Positions 16,812-24,095 of a stretch of 64,000 bases of DNA are shown here, one piece after another. The notes under the pieces were generated by a model. The model worked only from the letters and a program-made list of their open reading frames with translations, did no database searches and had not been told where the DNA came from. A program made the position numbers and the translations under genes. The stretch lies in contig NZ_WHNZ01000045.1 in the NCBI RefSeq assembly GCF_013141725.1, forward strand, positions 62,001 to 126,000. The letters are read 5' to 3'. The DNA is from Paenibacillus planticolens (GTDB lineage Bacteria > Bacillota > Bacilli > Paenibacillales > NBRC-103111). Position 1 is the first letter of the stretch. Each line of letters begins with the position of its first letter.

Positions 16812-17891
16812 TTACGACGCCCTCTCTTTCTTGCGTTTGCTATAGAACGGGATGAGCACCCATTTGACAATCCCTTGTGTGGCAACGAAGAAGATTACCG
16901 AACCGATGACGATACGGATAATCTCAGGTGGCACATCGGCACCAAAGCTCATTCCCGCTGATCCGTAGGATAAGCCGCCGAATAGCGCAGCACCGAGGAT
17001 AATCCCGATCGGATTGTTAGCGCCCAGCAAGGATACTGCAATGCCATCGAATCCGTAACCCGGCGAACCTGCTGCAACAACTTGATAATGGAATACGCCC
17101 AAAATTTCAAAAACGCCGCCAAGTCCGGCAAAAATACCCGAAATAAACATCGCTTTAACAATATTTCGATTTACATTCATACCCGCATACTTCGCAGCAT
17201 CAATGTTATGGCCGACGGCACGCAGCTCGTAGCCCTGCTTTGTTCTCCATAAGATCACATAGAAGACGACTGCTGCAAGAATCGCAATCACGGTCCCCCA
17301 GTGAACCCTGGCATGATTCATAAGGTCTGAGAGCCAAGTAATGCTTAACGAAGCCGAGTCCTGAATCATGTAGGAACGCTGCTGCTTCGGCTCCAACAGG
17401 AACGCATTTACGATATAGTTCGACAGGAATAACGCGATCCAGTTGAGCATGATCGTTGTGATAACTTCGTTAACCCCGCGTTTCGCTTTTAAATAACCCG
17501 CGATTGCTCCCCAGAGTCCTCCAGCGAGCGCACCGACGATAACGGCTAGCGGAGCATGAATGATCCATGGAAGCCCTGTTACTTTTACACCAATAAAAGT
17601 AGCTCCCGTCATGCCCATGACGAATTGTCCCTCGGCTCCGATATTAAATAAGCCTGTCCGGAACGCAAATGCAACGGATAATCCCGTCAAAATCAAAGGG
17701 GTAATCGCACGAATCGATTCACCGATGTCATATGAATTACCAAAAACACGGGAAAACAACGCCCCATAGGCAGCAATCGGGTTGTAGCCCCCTGCCAGCA
17801 TGACGAGCGCTCCGAATAACAGCCCGAGCACAATCGCCACGATGGGATTCACCGCTGATTCACTTGTAAAAATACGAACAACCTTATTCAT
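16812..17891 (-). CDS. nupP: Nucleoside ABC transporter permease (NupP-like)
   Basis: A 359-residue polytopic membrane protein of the same family as its neighbour, with GLSVAFAFRTGLFNIGAEGQFVMG near residue 75 and GYGFDGIAVSLLGANNPIGIILGAALFGG near residue 275. It pairs with NupQ to form the membrane channel. Its ATG lies inside the end of the ATPase gene (8-base overlap), with GGAGCTGCTC as binding site, so the two are translationally coupled. The charged C-terminus (FYSKRKKERAS) lies in the cytoplasm by the positive-inside rule. Confidence 0.88.
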   Translation of the reverse strand: MNKVVRIFTSESAVNPIVAIVLGLLFGALVMLAGGYNPIAAYGALFSRVFGNSYDIGESIRAITPLILTGLSVAFAFRTGLFNIGAEGQFVMGMTGATFIGVKVTGLPWIIHAPLAVIVGALAGGLWGAIAGYLKAKRGVNEVITTIMLNWIALFLSNYIVNAFLLEPKQQRSYMIQDSASLSITWLSDLMNHARVHWGTVIAILAAVVFYVILWRTKQGYELRAVGHNIDAAKYAGMNVNRNIVKAMFISGIFAGLGGVFEILGVFHYQVVAAGSPGYGFDGIAVSLLGANNPIGIILGAALFGGLSYGSAGMSFGADVPPEIIRIVIGSVIFFVATQGIVKWVLIPFYSKRKKERAS

Positions 17892-19425
17892 GAGCAGCTC
17901 CTTTCCCTGTGCGCTTGCTGCCAGCCATCAGAAGTCCGATCTCTTGATCGTTCGTCTCTTGCGGCAGCACTTCTCCCACAATCTGTCCTTCATAGATAAC
18001 GGCAATGCGATCCGACACATTCATAATTTCATCCAGCTCAAAAGAAATCAGCAAAACAGCTTTACCCTTATTCCGCTGCTCAATCAGTTGGCGATGCACG
18101 AATTCAATGGCACCGACGTCCAATCCGCGCGTAGGTTGAGCGGCAATCAACAGATTTGGATTCTTGTGTATTTCCCTGGCAATAATTGCTTTTTGCTGGT
18201 TGCCCCCCGATAAGGAACGGGCCTTATTGTAAATGGTTGGCGTTCTTACATCGAACTCCTTAATAAGCGCTTCCGCGTGGCGGTCAATCGCTTCATAATT
18301 AAGGAAGCCCGCTTTGTTATAAGCAGGGTGGAAGTACGTTTCCAACACCATGTTTTCACTCATCGAGAAATCGAGTACCAGTCCGTGTTTGTGCCTATCC
18401 TCTGGAATATGAGACAAGCCTGCCTCGGAGATCTCCCGCGGTGTCCAGTTCGTGATGTCGCTTCCTGTCAGCATGACTTGTCCGCTATCGATGGATCGCA
18501 GTCCTGTTAACGCCTCGATCAATTCACTTTGTCCATTGCCATCGACTCCGGCGATGCCCAGAATTTCTCCGGCTTTTACCTCGAAGTTAAGCCCTTTCAA
18601 AGCAGCAAGCCCTTGATGATTCCGCACAACCAAATCCTTAACTTTAAGAACGGATTCCCCTAGTTTCACTTCTTTTTTCTCAACCTTGAAAGAAACATCG
18701 CGCCCGACCATCTTCTCCGCCAAAATCTGCGGATTCGCGTCTGCGCTTGCAATGGAACCGATTACTTTCCCACGGCGAATAATCGTCACGGTATCGGCAA
18801 TCTCCATGATTTCTTTCAGCTTATGTGTAATGAGAATGATGGATTTACCTTCTTTGACCAAATTGCGCATGATGACCATCAATTCGCTAATTTCTTGCGG
18901 CGTTAGTACAGCTGTTGGTTCATCAAAAATGAGAATATCGGCGCCGCGATACAGCGTTTTCAATATTTCAACGCGCTGCTGCATGCCGACGGAAATATCT
19001 TCAATTCTTGCTTTTGGATCAACGCGCAACCCGTATTGCTCGGATAGCCGGCGCACTTTGTCTTGCGCTGTTTTAATGTCGACATTAAACCCTTTTTTAG
19101 GCTCCATGCCCAAAATAATATTTTCCGTTACGGTAAATGGCTGAACCAGCTTGAAATGCTGATGCACCATCCCGATACCTAACTCAATCGCCCGATTGGG
19201 GCTATCAATAAAAACTTCCTTGCCTTGTACTTTAATAATGCCTTCTTCAGGCTGATACAGCCCGAACAAAATATTCATCAGTGTGGATTTACCTGCACCG
19301 TTCTCGCCCAGCAGGGCATGGATTTCACCCTTCATCAGCTTCAAGCTGATGGCATCATTCGCTACAATGCCCGGAAACCGCTTCGTTATGTTGCTAAGTT
19401 CAACAACAGGGACTACTTCGCTCAT
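17884..19425 (-). CDS. nupO: Nucleoside ABC transporter ATP-binding protein (NupO-like)
   Basis: A 513-residue protein with two ABC domains in one chain, as in sugar and nucleoside importers of this class. The first domain has an intact Walker A GENGAGKST, signature ISVGMQQRVEILK and Walker B ILIFDEPTAVL. The second has a degenerate Walker A (GVDGNGQSEL), signature SLSGGNQQKAIIARE and an altered Walker B (LLIAAQPTRGLD). The degenerate second site is normal for this family. It energises the NupP/NupQ permease. It follows the binding-protein gene by 125 bases, with a long hairpin between them. Confidence 0.9.
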   Translation of the reverse strand: MSEVVPVVELSNITKRFPGIVANDAISLKLMKGEIHALLGENGAGKSTLMNILFGLYQPEEGIIKVQGKEVFIDSPNRAIELGIGMVHQHFKLVQPFTVTENIILGMEPKKGFNVDIKTAQDKVRRLSEQYGLRVDPKARIEDISVGMQQRVEILKTLYRGADILIFDEPTAVLTPQEISELMVIMRNLVKEGKSIILITHKLKEIMEIADTVTIIRRGKVIGSIASADANPQILAEKMVGRDVSFKVEKKEVKLGESVLKVKDLVVRNHQGLAALKGLNFEVKAGEILGIAGVDGNGQSELIEALTGLRSIDSGQVMLTGSDITNWTPREISEAGLSHIPEDRHKHGLVLDFSMSENMVLETYFHPAYNKAGFLNYEAIDRHAEALIKEFDVRTPTIYNKARSLSGGNQQKAIIAREIHKNPNLLIAAQPTRGLDVGAIEFVHRQLIEQRNKGKAVLLISFELDEIMNVSDRIAVIYEGQIVGEVLPQETNDQEIGLLMAGSKRTGKGAAHE

Positions 19426-19467
19426 CAGATCACCCTAAGGATCAATTTTTTATTACTTTAAACTAAG

Positions 19468-19498
19468 AACAAGGCTAGTTATTGTAACTAGCCTTGTT
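19468..19498 (-). terminator. Intercistronic hairpin between nupN and nupO
   Basis: A perfect 14-pair inverted repeat (AACAAGGCTAGTTA/TAACTAGCCTTGTT) has a 3-base loop. On the reverse strand it is followed by CTTAGTTTAAAG, not a pure T run, so it is either a leaky terminator or an mRNA-stabilising stem. It would let the binding protein be made in excess over the membrane parts. Confidence 0.6.
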
Positions 19499-19550
19499 TG
19501 AACAGAAAGCAAATCTATCGTTCGTAACCGCTATGCCATTTATACACTTA

Positions 19551-20615
19551 TTATGGTGTTTCAGGAACTTTGATTTCGCCGCTGATGATTTTTGCTTTGT
19601 ACTCGTCAACCTTTTTCATGATATCGGCTGTTACATTTTTCTTGGAAGTCTCAGGAAGGCCTACACCGTCATCTTTCAGACCAAGTGTAACGGTTTTGCC
19701 GCCTTGGAATTTGTTGTCGATTACGTCTTTGGAAACACGAGCAACCGCGTTGTCAACACGTTTCAACATGGAAGTCAGTGTCACTTCATCGCCGAACTCA
19801 AGGGATTGGTCTTTATCTACGCCGATAACCCAAACTTTTTTACCGTTTTTCGCACGGTCTTTAGCTTCGTTGAATACGCCGTTACCTGTGGAACCAGCTG
19901 CGTGGAAAATGATATCAGCGCCGTCGTTGTAGATCGTAGCTGCTGCCGCTTTACCAAGGTCAGGCTTGTCGAATGCGCCTGTGTAGTTAATTTGGATCTT
20001 CGCATTTGGATTTACCGCTTTCACACCAGCTACGAAACCGGCTTCAAAACGCTTGATAACTGGGATGTCGATACCGCCGACGAATCCGATTTTGTTGGAT
20101 TTTGTCGTAAGACCTGCAACCACACCTACAAGGTAAGAACCTTCTTGCTCGGAGAAAGTAACGGATTCTACGTTTGGAGCTTCAACAACGTTGTCAATGA
20201 TCGCTAATTTCGCGTTCGGGTTTTGCGTTGCAACCGTTTTAAGTGCATCGCCCATCAAGAAACCGATACCCCATGTCAAGTTGTAGCCGTCTTTAACGAA
20301 TTGGTTCAAGTTAGGCGTGTAGTCAGCATCGCTTTTACTTTCCAGGTTCTTCACGTTAGCGCCGGTTTGCTTTTTCAGTTGTTGTAAGCCTTCCCATGCG
20401 CTTTGGTTAAAGGATTTATCGTTGACCCCACCAATGTCTGTAACCATCCCGATTTTGAAATCTTTACCGCTGTTGTTGCTTGGTGCTGCGGATGAACTAG
20501 CTGCTGGAGTTGCGGATGCCGCCGGTTTAGTTTCTTCTTTTTTGGCGCAACCAGTCAGAGCAAGCGCGGAAACAGTGACAGCCATCAGTGCTGTTGTGAG
20601 TACTTTCTTCATCAT
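19551..20615 (-). CDS. nupN: BMP family nucleoside-binding lipoprotein (NupN-like)
   Basis: A 354-residue lipoprotein. The start is one of two adjacent ATG codons behind GGGGGTAGAA. The signal peptide ends in the lipobox LALTGC, followed by a charged and Ala/Ser/Pro-rich tether (about residues 25-50). The mature part has the basic membrane protein/PnrA-like fold: KIGMVTDIGGVNDKSFNQSAWEG, then EGSYLVGVVAGLTTKSNKIGFVGG and IIFHAAGSTGNGVF. It captures nucleosides at the cell surface for NupOPQ. It is the first gene of the operon. Confidence 0.92.
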   Translation of the reverse strand: MMKKVLTTALMAVTVSALALTGCAKKEETKPAASATPAASSSAAPSNNSGKDFKIGMVTDIGGVNDKSFNQSAWEGLQQLKKQTGANVKNLESKSDADYTPNLNQFVKDGYNLTWGIGFLMGDALKTVATQNPNAKLAIIDNVVEAPNVESVTFSEQEGSYLVGVVAGLTTKSNKIGFVGGIDIPVIKRFEAGFVAGVKAVNPNAKIQINYTGAFDKPDLGKAAAATIYNDGADIIFHAAGSTGNGVFNEAKDRAKNGKKVWVIGVDKDQSLEFGDEVTLTSMLKRVDNAVARVSKDVIDNKFQGGKTVTLGLKDDGVGLPETSKKNVTADIMKKVDEYKAKIISGEIKVPETP

Positions 20616-20872
20616 TTCTACCCCCAAAAAATAAATTTAAAATTGTACCTTAAATCCCACATTCTAGGTTGACCAGAACCACCATAATTATGCGTGTTTG
20701 GCTATAACCGAGTGTATCACTTTATAACGAAAGTTAAAAGCAATCCACAGCATAATTCGTGATGTCAAACAAGTTGACACGGCCTTTTTTGTAAGCCCCT
20801 ACAATATAGGTTTTAAGACCCAATGACTTATTATACTACCGCCGGTTAATAAAATCTAGATGACCTTTTCTT

Positions 20873-22399
20873 TTATTTTTCGACTATTAATGTCATAAAT
20901 TGATCAGGTACCAGCGGTTGGCTAAATAGTTCTCCTTGCACCTCCGTACATTGCAAAAATTTCAGGTATTCGAACTGTTCTTCCGTTTCGACACCTTTCG
21001 CAATCAGATTTAATCCCAAGCGGTTAGCCATCCGAACGATAGCTGCAGCGAGCAGTTGATTTTCGTCATCATCGACCAGATCCCTGATCAACGTGCTGTC
21101 CAGCTTCACACTGTCAAACGGCATGCCCTCCAAGCCGCTTCGCGCAAACAGCCCGGTACACAAATCATCCATCGTAATGCGTACGCCAAGCTTCTTCAGC
21201 ATTATCAACTTCTTGCTCGCTTCTTGCACATTCGACGACGTAATGCTCTCTGTCAGGTCAAGCTCGATCTGCCCGGGATCAATTCCCGTCTCTTGCAGGA
21301 TATCAGCAATTTCTCCGGTGAAATAGTCACTTTTGAATTGTGAAGCCGTAATCGCAATCGTCATCCTTAGCGGTTCATGGCCTGCGTCCTGCCAGGTTCT
21401 CATCTGCTTGCACGCCGTCCGAATCGCCCAATGGCCGATTGGTACCATGAAGCCCAATTCTTCGGCTGCTTTCCGCCAATCCATGACGGTGCGCAGCTGA
21501 CTGCTCCCTTTCTCCCAGTGAAGGCTGACTTCCATGCCGATCAGCTTACGTCCGGCAATTTCATATTGCGGCTGATACCGTAATTCAAATCGTTCCTGCT
21601 CTAGGGCCGCACGGAGCTCGTTCTCCATATGGGCTTTGCTCTTCACCCTGACATCAATGTCCGATGCATAGAATTGAAAACGGCTGTTCTCCTGGCTTTT
21701 GGCCTCATACATAGCCTCATCCGCACGCTGCAAGAGATGCTCGGGCCGTGTGCCATCTAGCGGATAAAGCGCAATTCCCATGCTGGCTGTGATCGCGACG
21801 GGCTTTCCATCCAGTATAAATGGCTCCTCCAAAACCGATTGAATGCGCGTAGCTACCACTCTCACATCTTCCGGTTTGGTAAAAGATTCAAGCAAAATAA
21901 TAAACTCATCGCCGCCCTGCCGATAGACCGTGTCAGATCCCCGCAGACAGCCTAGCAATCTTTCGGCGGCCAATCGAATGAGACGGTCTCCGCAAGCGTG
22001 CCCCAAAGAATCATTGACTTCCTTGAACCTGTCCATATCCAGAAAGACAACGGCCGCAAGATGATCATGTCGCTGAGCATGAAGCAGCACACTGTTCAAC
22101 CGGTCTTCGAACAACCGGCGGTTAGGCAGTCCCGTTAATGTATCATGGTAGGCCAGATAGGCAAGCTCTTTACTCTTCTCCTCCTGCTCGAGTCCTCTTA
22201 ACCGCAAGTGACGTATAAATACGGCAAAAAAGAAGCAGATAAACGCTTGGATGAGGACGAACAATAAAACTTTAGGGGTAACTTTAAAAGAAGCAACGGC
22301 AAGCAGATTGACTGTCAGCAGAAAAAAGCCCAGTATGCCCAAATAGCGGAGCTCCTGCGCTTTGGTCCGTTGGATCCACTTTATAAAAAAGCTTCTCAT
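20873..22399 (-). CDS. Membrane GGDEF-EAL protein with degenerate EAL domain
   Basis: A 508-residue protein. The ATG at 22399 is chosen for its GGAGG site; the in-frame extension upstream contains a terminator. Two membrane helices (about 18-38 and 43-62) precede a GGDEF domain with an intact GGDEF motif at about 162-166 and an RxxD product-inhibition site (RGSD) five residues ahead, so diguanylate cyclase activity is likely. The C-terminal EAL domain is altered: EAL reads EVS, the Asn motif is lost (IAITASQ), DDFGTG reads DDLCTG, and the catalytic EGVET reads KGVET. It is therefore probably inactive as a c-di-GMP phosphodiesterase and may act as a sensor. No genetic partner is obvious. Confidence 0.88.
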   Translation of the reverse strand: MRSFFIKWIQRTKAQELRYLGILGFFLLTVNLLAVASFKVTPKVLLFVLIQAFICFFFAVFIRHLRLRGLEQEEKSKELAYLAYHDTLTGLPNRRLFEDRLNSVLLHAQRHDHLAAVVFLDMDRFKEVNDSLGHACGDRLIRLAAERLLGCLRGSDTVYRQGGDEFIILLESFTKPEDVRVVATRIQSVLEEPFILDGKPVAITASMGIALYPLDGTRPEHLLQRADEAMYEAKSQENSRFQFYASDIDVRVKSKAHMENELRAALEQERFELRYQPQYEIAGRKLIGMEVSLHWEKGSSQLRTVMDWRKAAEELGFMVPIGHWAIRTACKQMRTWQDAGHEPLRMTIAITASQFKSDYFTGEIADILQETGIDPGQIELDLTESITSSNVQEASKKLIMLKKLGVRITMDDLCTGLFARSGLEGMPFDSVKLDSTLIRDLVDDDENQLLAAAIVRMANRLGLNLIAKGVETEEQFEYLKFLQCTEVQGELFSQPLVPDQFMTLIVEK

Positions 22400-22426
22400 T
22401 GGGGGGGAACCTCCATTCCGGTGATC

Positions 22427-22456
22427 AAAAAAGGCTATTCCAAATGGGAATAGCCT
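22427..22456 (-). terminator. Terminator inside the leader of the GGDEF-EAL gene
   Basis: A perfect 10-pair stem (AGGCTATTCC/GGAATAGCCT) with a 5-base loop is followed by six T residues on the reverse strand, ending about 27 bases before the start codon. Upstream are further small hairpins, including GGCT-GGGC-AGCC (22481-22492) and GTTG-CCATGC-CAAC. A terminator so close to a start, with structured RNA ahead, suggests a riboswitch-like or other attenuating leader. It could alternatively end read-through from ilvA. Confidence 0.65.
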
Positions 22457-22603
22457 CGGTGTCGTAAACAGCATCCCATTGGCTGCCCAGCCGTCGTTGT
22501 TGGCATGGCAACCTTAGACGCCTATAGCGATATTCAGGTTAAAAACGTAAAAAACGGGACTAATTAACTATATCATAGTTATTCCTAGCCTGGCTATTCT
22601 TTC

Positions 22604-23860
22604 TTAAATCAGCAAATTAAACAGTTTCGGATCCTTATTGATTTCGATGTAACCATAGTCCTTCTGGGACAGGCGCTCGATGAGCCCTTCGTAATCGTCT
22701 TTATTTTTGAGCTCAATACCGACTAGTGCAGGAGCATCATCCCGGTTATTTTTTTTCGTATACTCAAATCGGGTAATATCGTCAGTCGGTCCCAGGACTT
22801 CTTCCAGAAATTCACGTAAGGAACCTGCACGCTGCGGGAAATTGAGAATAAAATAGTGCTTCAAACCCTCGTACACGAGCGATCTTTCCTTGATTTGCTG
22901 CATCCGGTCAATATCATTATTGCCGCCGCTAATGATGCAAACCACGTTCTTGCCGCGAATCTGATCCCTGTACGCATCAAGCGCCGCAACAGGAAGCGCG
23001 CCTGCGGGCTCGATGACAATGGCATTGTTATTGTAAAGTTCCAGAATCGTCGTACACTCTTTGCCTGAAGGGACGATGACGATATCCTCCAGTTTCTCTT
23101 TGCAAATGTCAAAGGTCAGCTCGCCTACCTGTTTGACTGCAGCTCCATCTACAAACTTTTCGATCGTAGACAAGGTTACGACTTTGCCCTGCTTCAGCGA
23201 TTCCTGCATGCTGGCTGCGCCCTCCGGCTCGACGCCAACGATTCGTGTGCGCGGAGAAACGCTATCCACATAAGTCGCCACGCCCGCTACAAGGCCGCCT
23301 CCGCCAATCGTCGCGAAGATAAAGTCCGGCGTCTCGGACATTTGATTCATGATCTCCAGACCGACAGTGCCTTGCCCGGCAATCGTACGCACGTCGTCAA
23401 ACGGGTGAATAAACACTTTATTTTCTTTCGCACAATACGCCTTCGCATGATTGGAGGAATCATCGAACGAATCCCCGGTCAGAATCACTTCTACAAAAGC
23501 TCCGCCAAACAGTTTCACTTGAGAGATTTTTTGTCTTGGCGTAGTCGTCGGCATGAAGATTTTCCCTTCGATGCCAAGCTGCTTACAGGAGTAGGCCACG
23601 CCCTGTGCATGATTGCCGGCGCTTGCGCACACAACGCCCGCTTCGCGTTCCTCCGGCGTCAAGCTTTGAATCACATTGTACGCTCCGCGAATTTTAAAAG
23701 ACCGTACGACTTGCATATCTTCACGTTTCAAATAAACGTTGCATTCATACAAGTTAGAGAGCTGCTCATTGCGTTGCAGAGGCGATGGTTCGATCACCTT
23801 GCTGAGCACATGATTGGCCCTAATAATATCTTCCAAACCTACTTTTCCGGAAACAACCAT
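22604..23860 (-). CDS. ilvA: Threonine ammonia-lyase (biosynthetic threonine dehydratase)
   Basis: A 418-residue PLP enzyme starting at ATG behind AAGGAAG. The cofactor lysine lies in VRSFKIRGAYN (about residue 56), with the substrate-loop SAGNHAQGVAYS and the glycine-rich phosphate cup TIGGGGLVAGVATY. The last 90 residues (HYFILNFPQRAGSLREFLEEVLGP) form one ACT-like regulatory domain, as in B. subtilis IlvA, where isoleucine inhibits. It deaminates threonine to 2-oxobutanoate for isoleucine synthesis. It has its own promoter; no T-box or other amino-acid leader was seen in the short upstream region. Confidence 0.95.
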   Translation of the reverse strand: MVVSGKVGLEDIIRANHVLSKVIEPSPLQRNEQLSNLYECNVYLKREDMQVVRSFKIRGAYNVIQSLTPEEREAGVVCASAGNHAQGVAYSCKQLGIEGKIFMPTTTPRQKISQVKLFGGAFVEVILTGDSFDDSSNHAKAYCAKENKVFIHPFDDVRTIAGQGTVGLEIMNQMSETPDFIFATIGGGGLVAGVATYVDSVSPRTRIVGVEPEGAASMQESLKQGKVVTLSTIEKFVDGAAVKQVGELTFDICKEKLEDIVIVPSGKECTTILELYNNNAIVIEPAGALPVAALDAYRDQIRGKNVVCIISGGNNDIDRMQQIKERSLVYEGLKHYFILNFPQRAGSLREFLEEVLGPTDDITRFEYTKKNNRDDAPALVGIELKNKDDYEGLIERLSQKDYGYIEINKDPKLFNLLI

Positions 23861-23908
23861 TTTCTCTTACTTCCTTTCTCACCAAATGCTTAATAAATTT
23901 TAAAGATT

Positions 23909-23936
23909 ATTGTAGCATACTGGAGAGCGCCTGTAA
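23909..23936 (-). promoter_or_regulatory. Sigma-A promoter of ilvA
   Basis: On the reverse strand TTACAG is separated by 16 bases from TACAAT, which is preceded by TGC (extended -10). The start of transcription would lie about 40 bases ahead of the ilvA start. Confidence 0.65.
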
Positions 23937-23978
23937 GAAAATATTATTGGAACATTTTTTGAACTCCTCGATATAGCC

Positions 23979-24006
23979 CAAATAATGCCCTACAGTTCCC
24001 TTTCGC
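23979..24006. repeat. Single copy of the GGGAACTA intergenic repeat family
   Basis: CAAATAATGCCCTACAGTTCCC is an inverted-orientation copy of the phrase found in clusters at 36093-36270 and 48127-48308. It lies between the ilvA promoter and the terminator of the SLH gene. Confidence 0.6.
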
Positions 24007-24031
24007 ACAAGTGGGCAGGTACTGCCAAGCG

Positions 24032-24080
24032 CAAAAAGCTGCCCTCAAGTAGAACACTCCGCTTGAGGACAGCTCTTTTT
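24032..24080. terminator. Terminator of the SLH/YcdB-repeat gene
   Basis: The stem AGCTGCCCTCAAG/CTTGAGGACAGCT is flanked by A5 on the left and T8 on the right, so it can work in both directions. The left run serves the reverse-strand gene ending at 24096. Confidence 0.75.
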
Positions 24081-24095
24081 TTTCCTTGCAGCGTC

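Noticed and set aside
20640..20870. Possible purine riboswitch upstream of nupN
   Set aside because: The conserved core of purine riboswitches could not be found in the reverse-strand leader, and no terminator precedes the start codon.
22400..22474. N-terminal extension of the GGDEF-EAL protein beginning MLFTTPRLF
   Set aside because: The extension is encoded by the leader terminator stem and has no ribosome site, whereas the ATG at 22399 has an ideal GGAGG.
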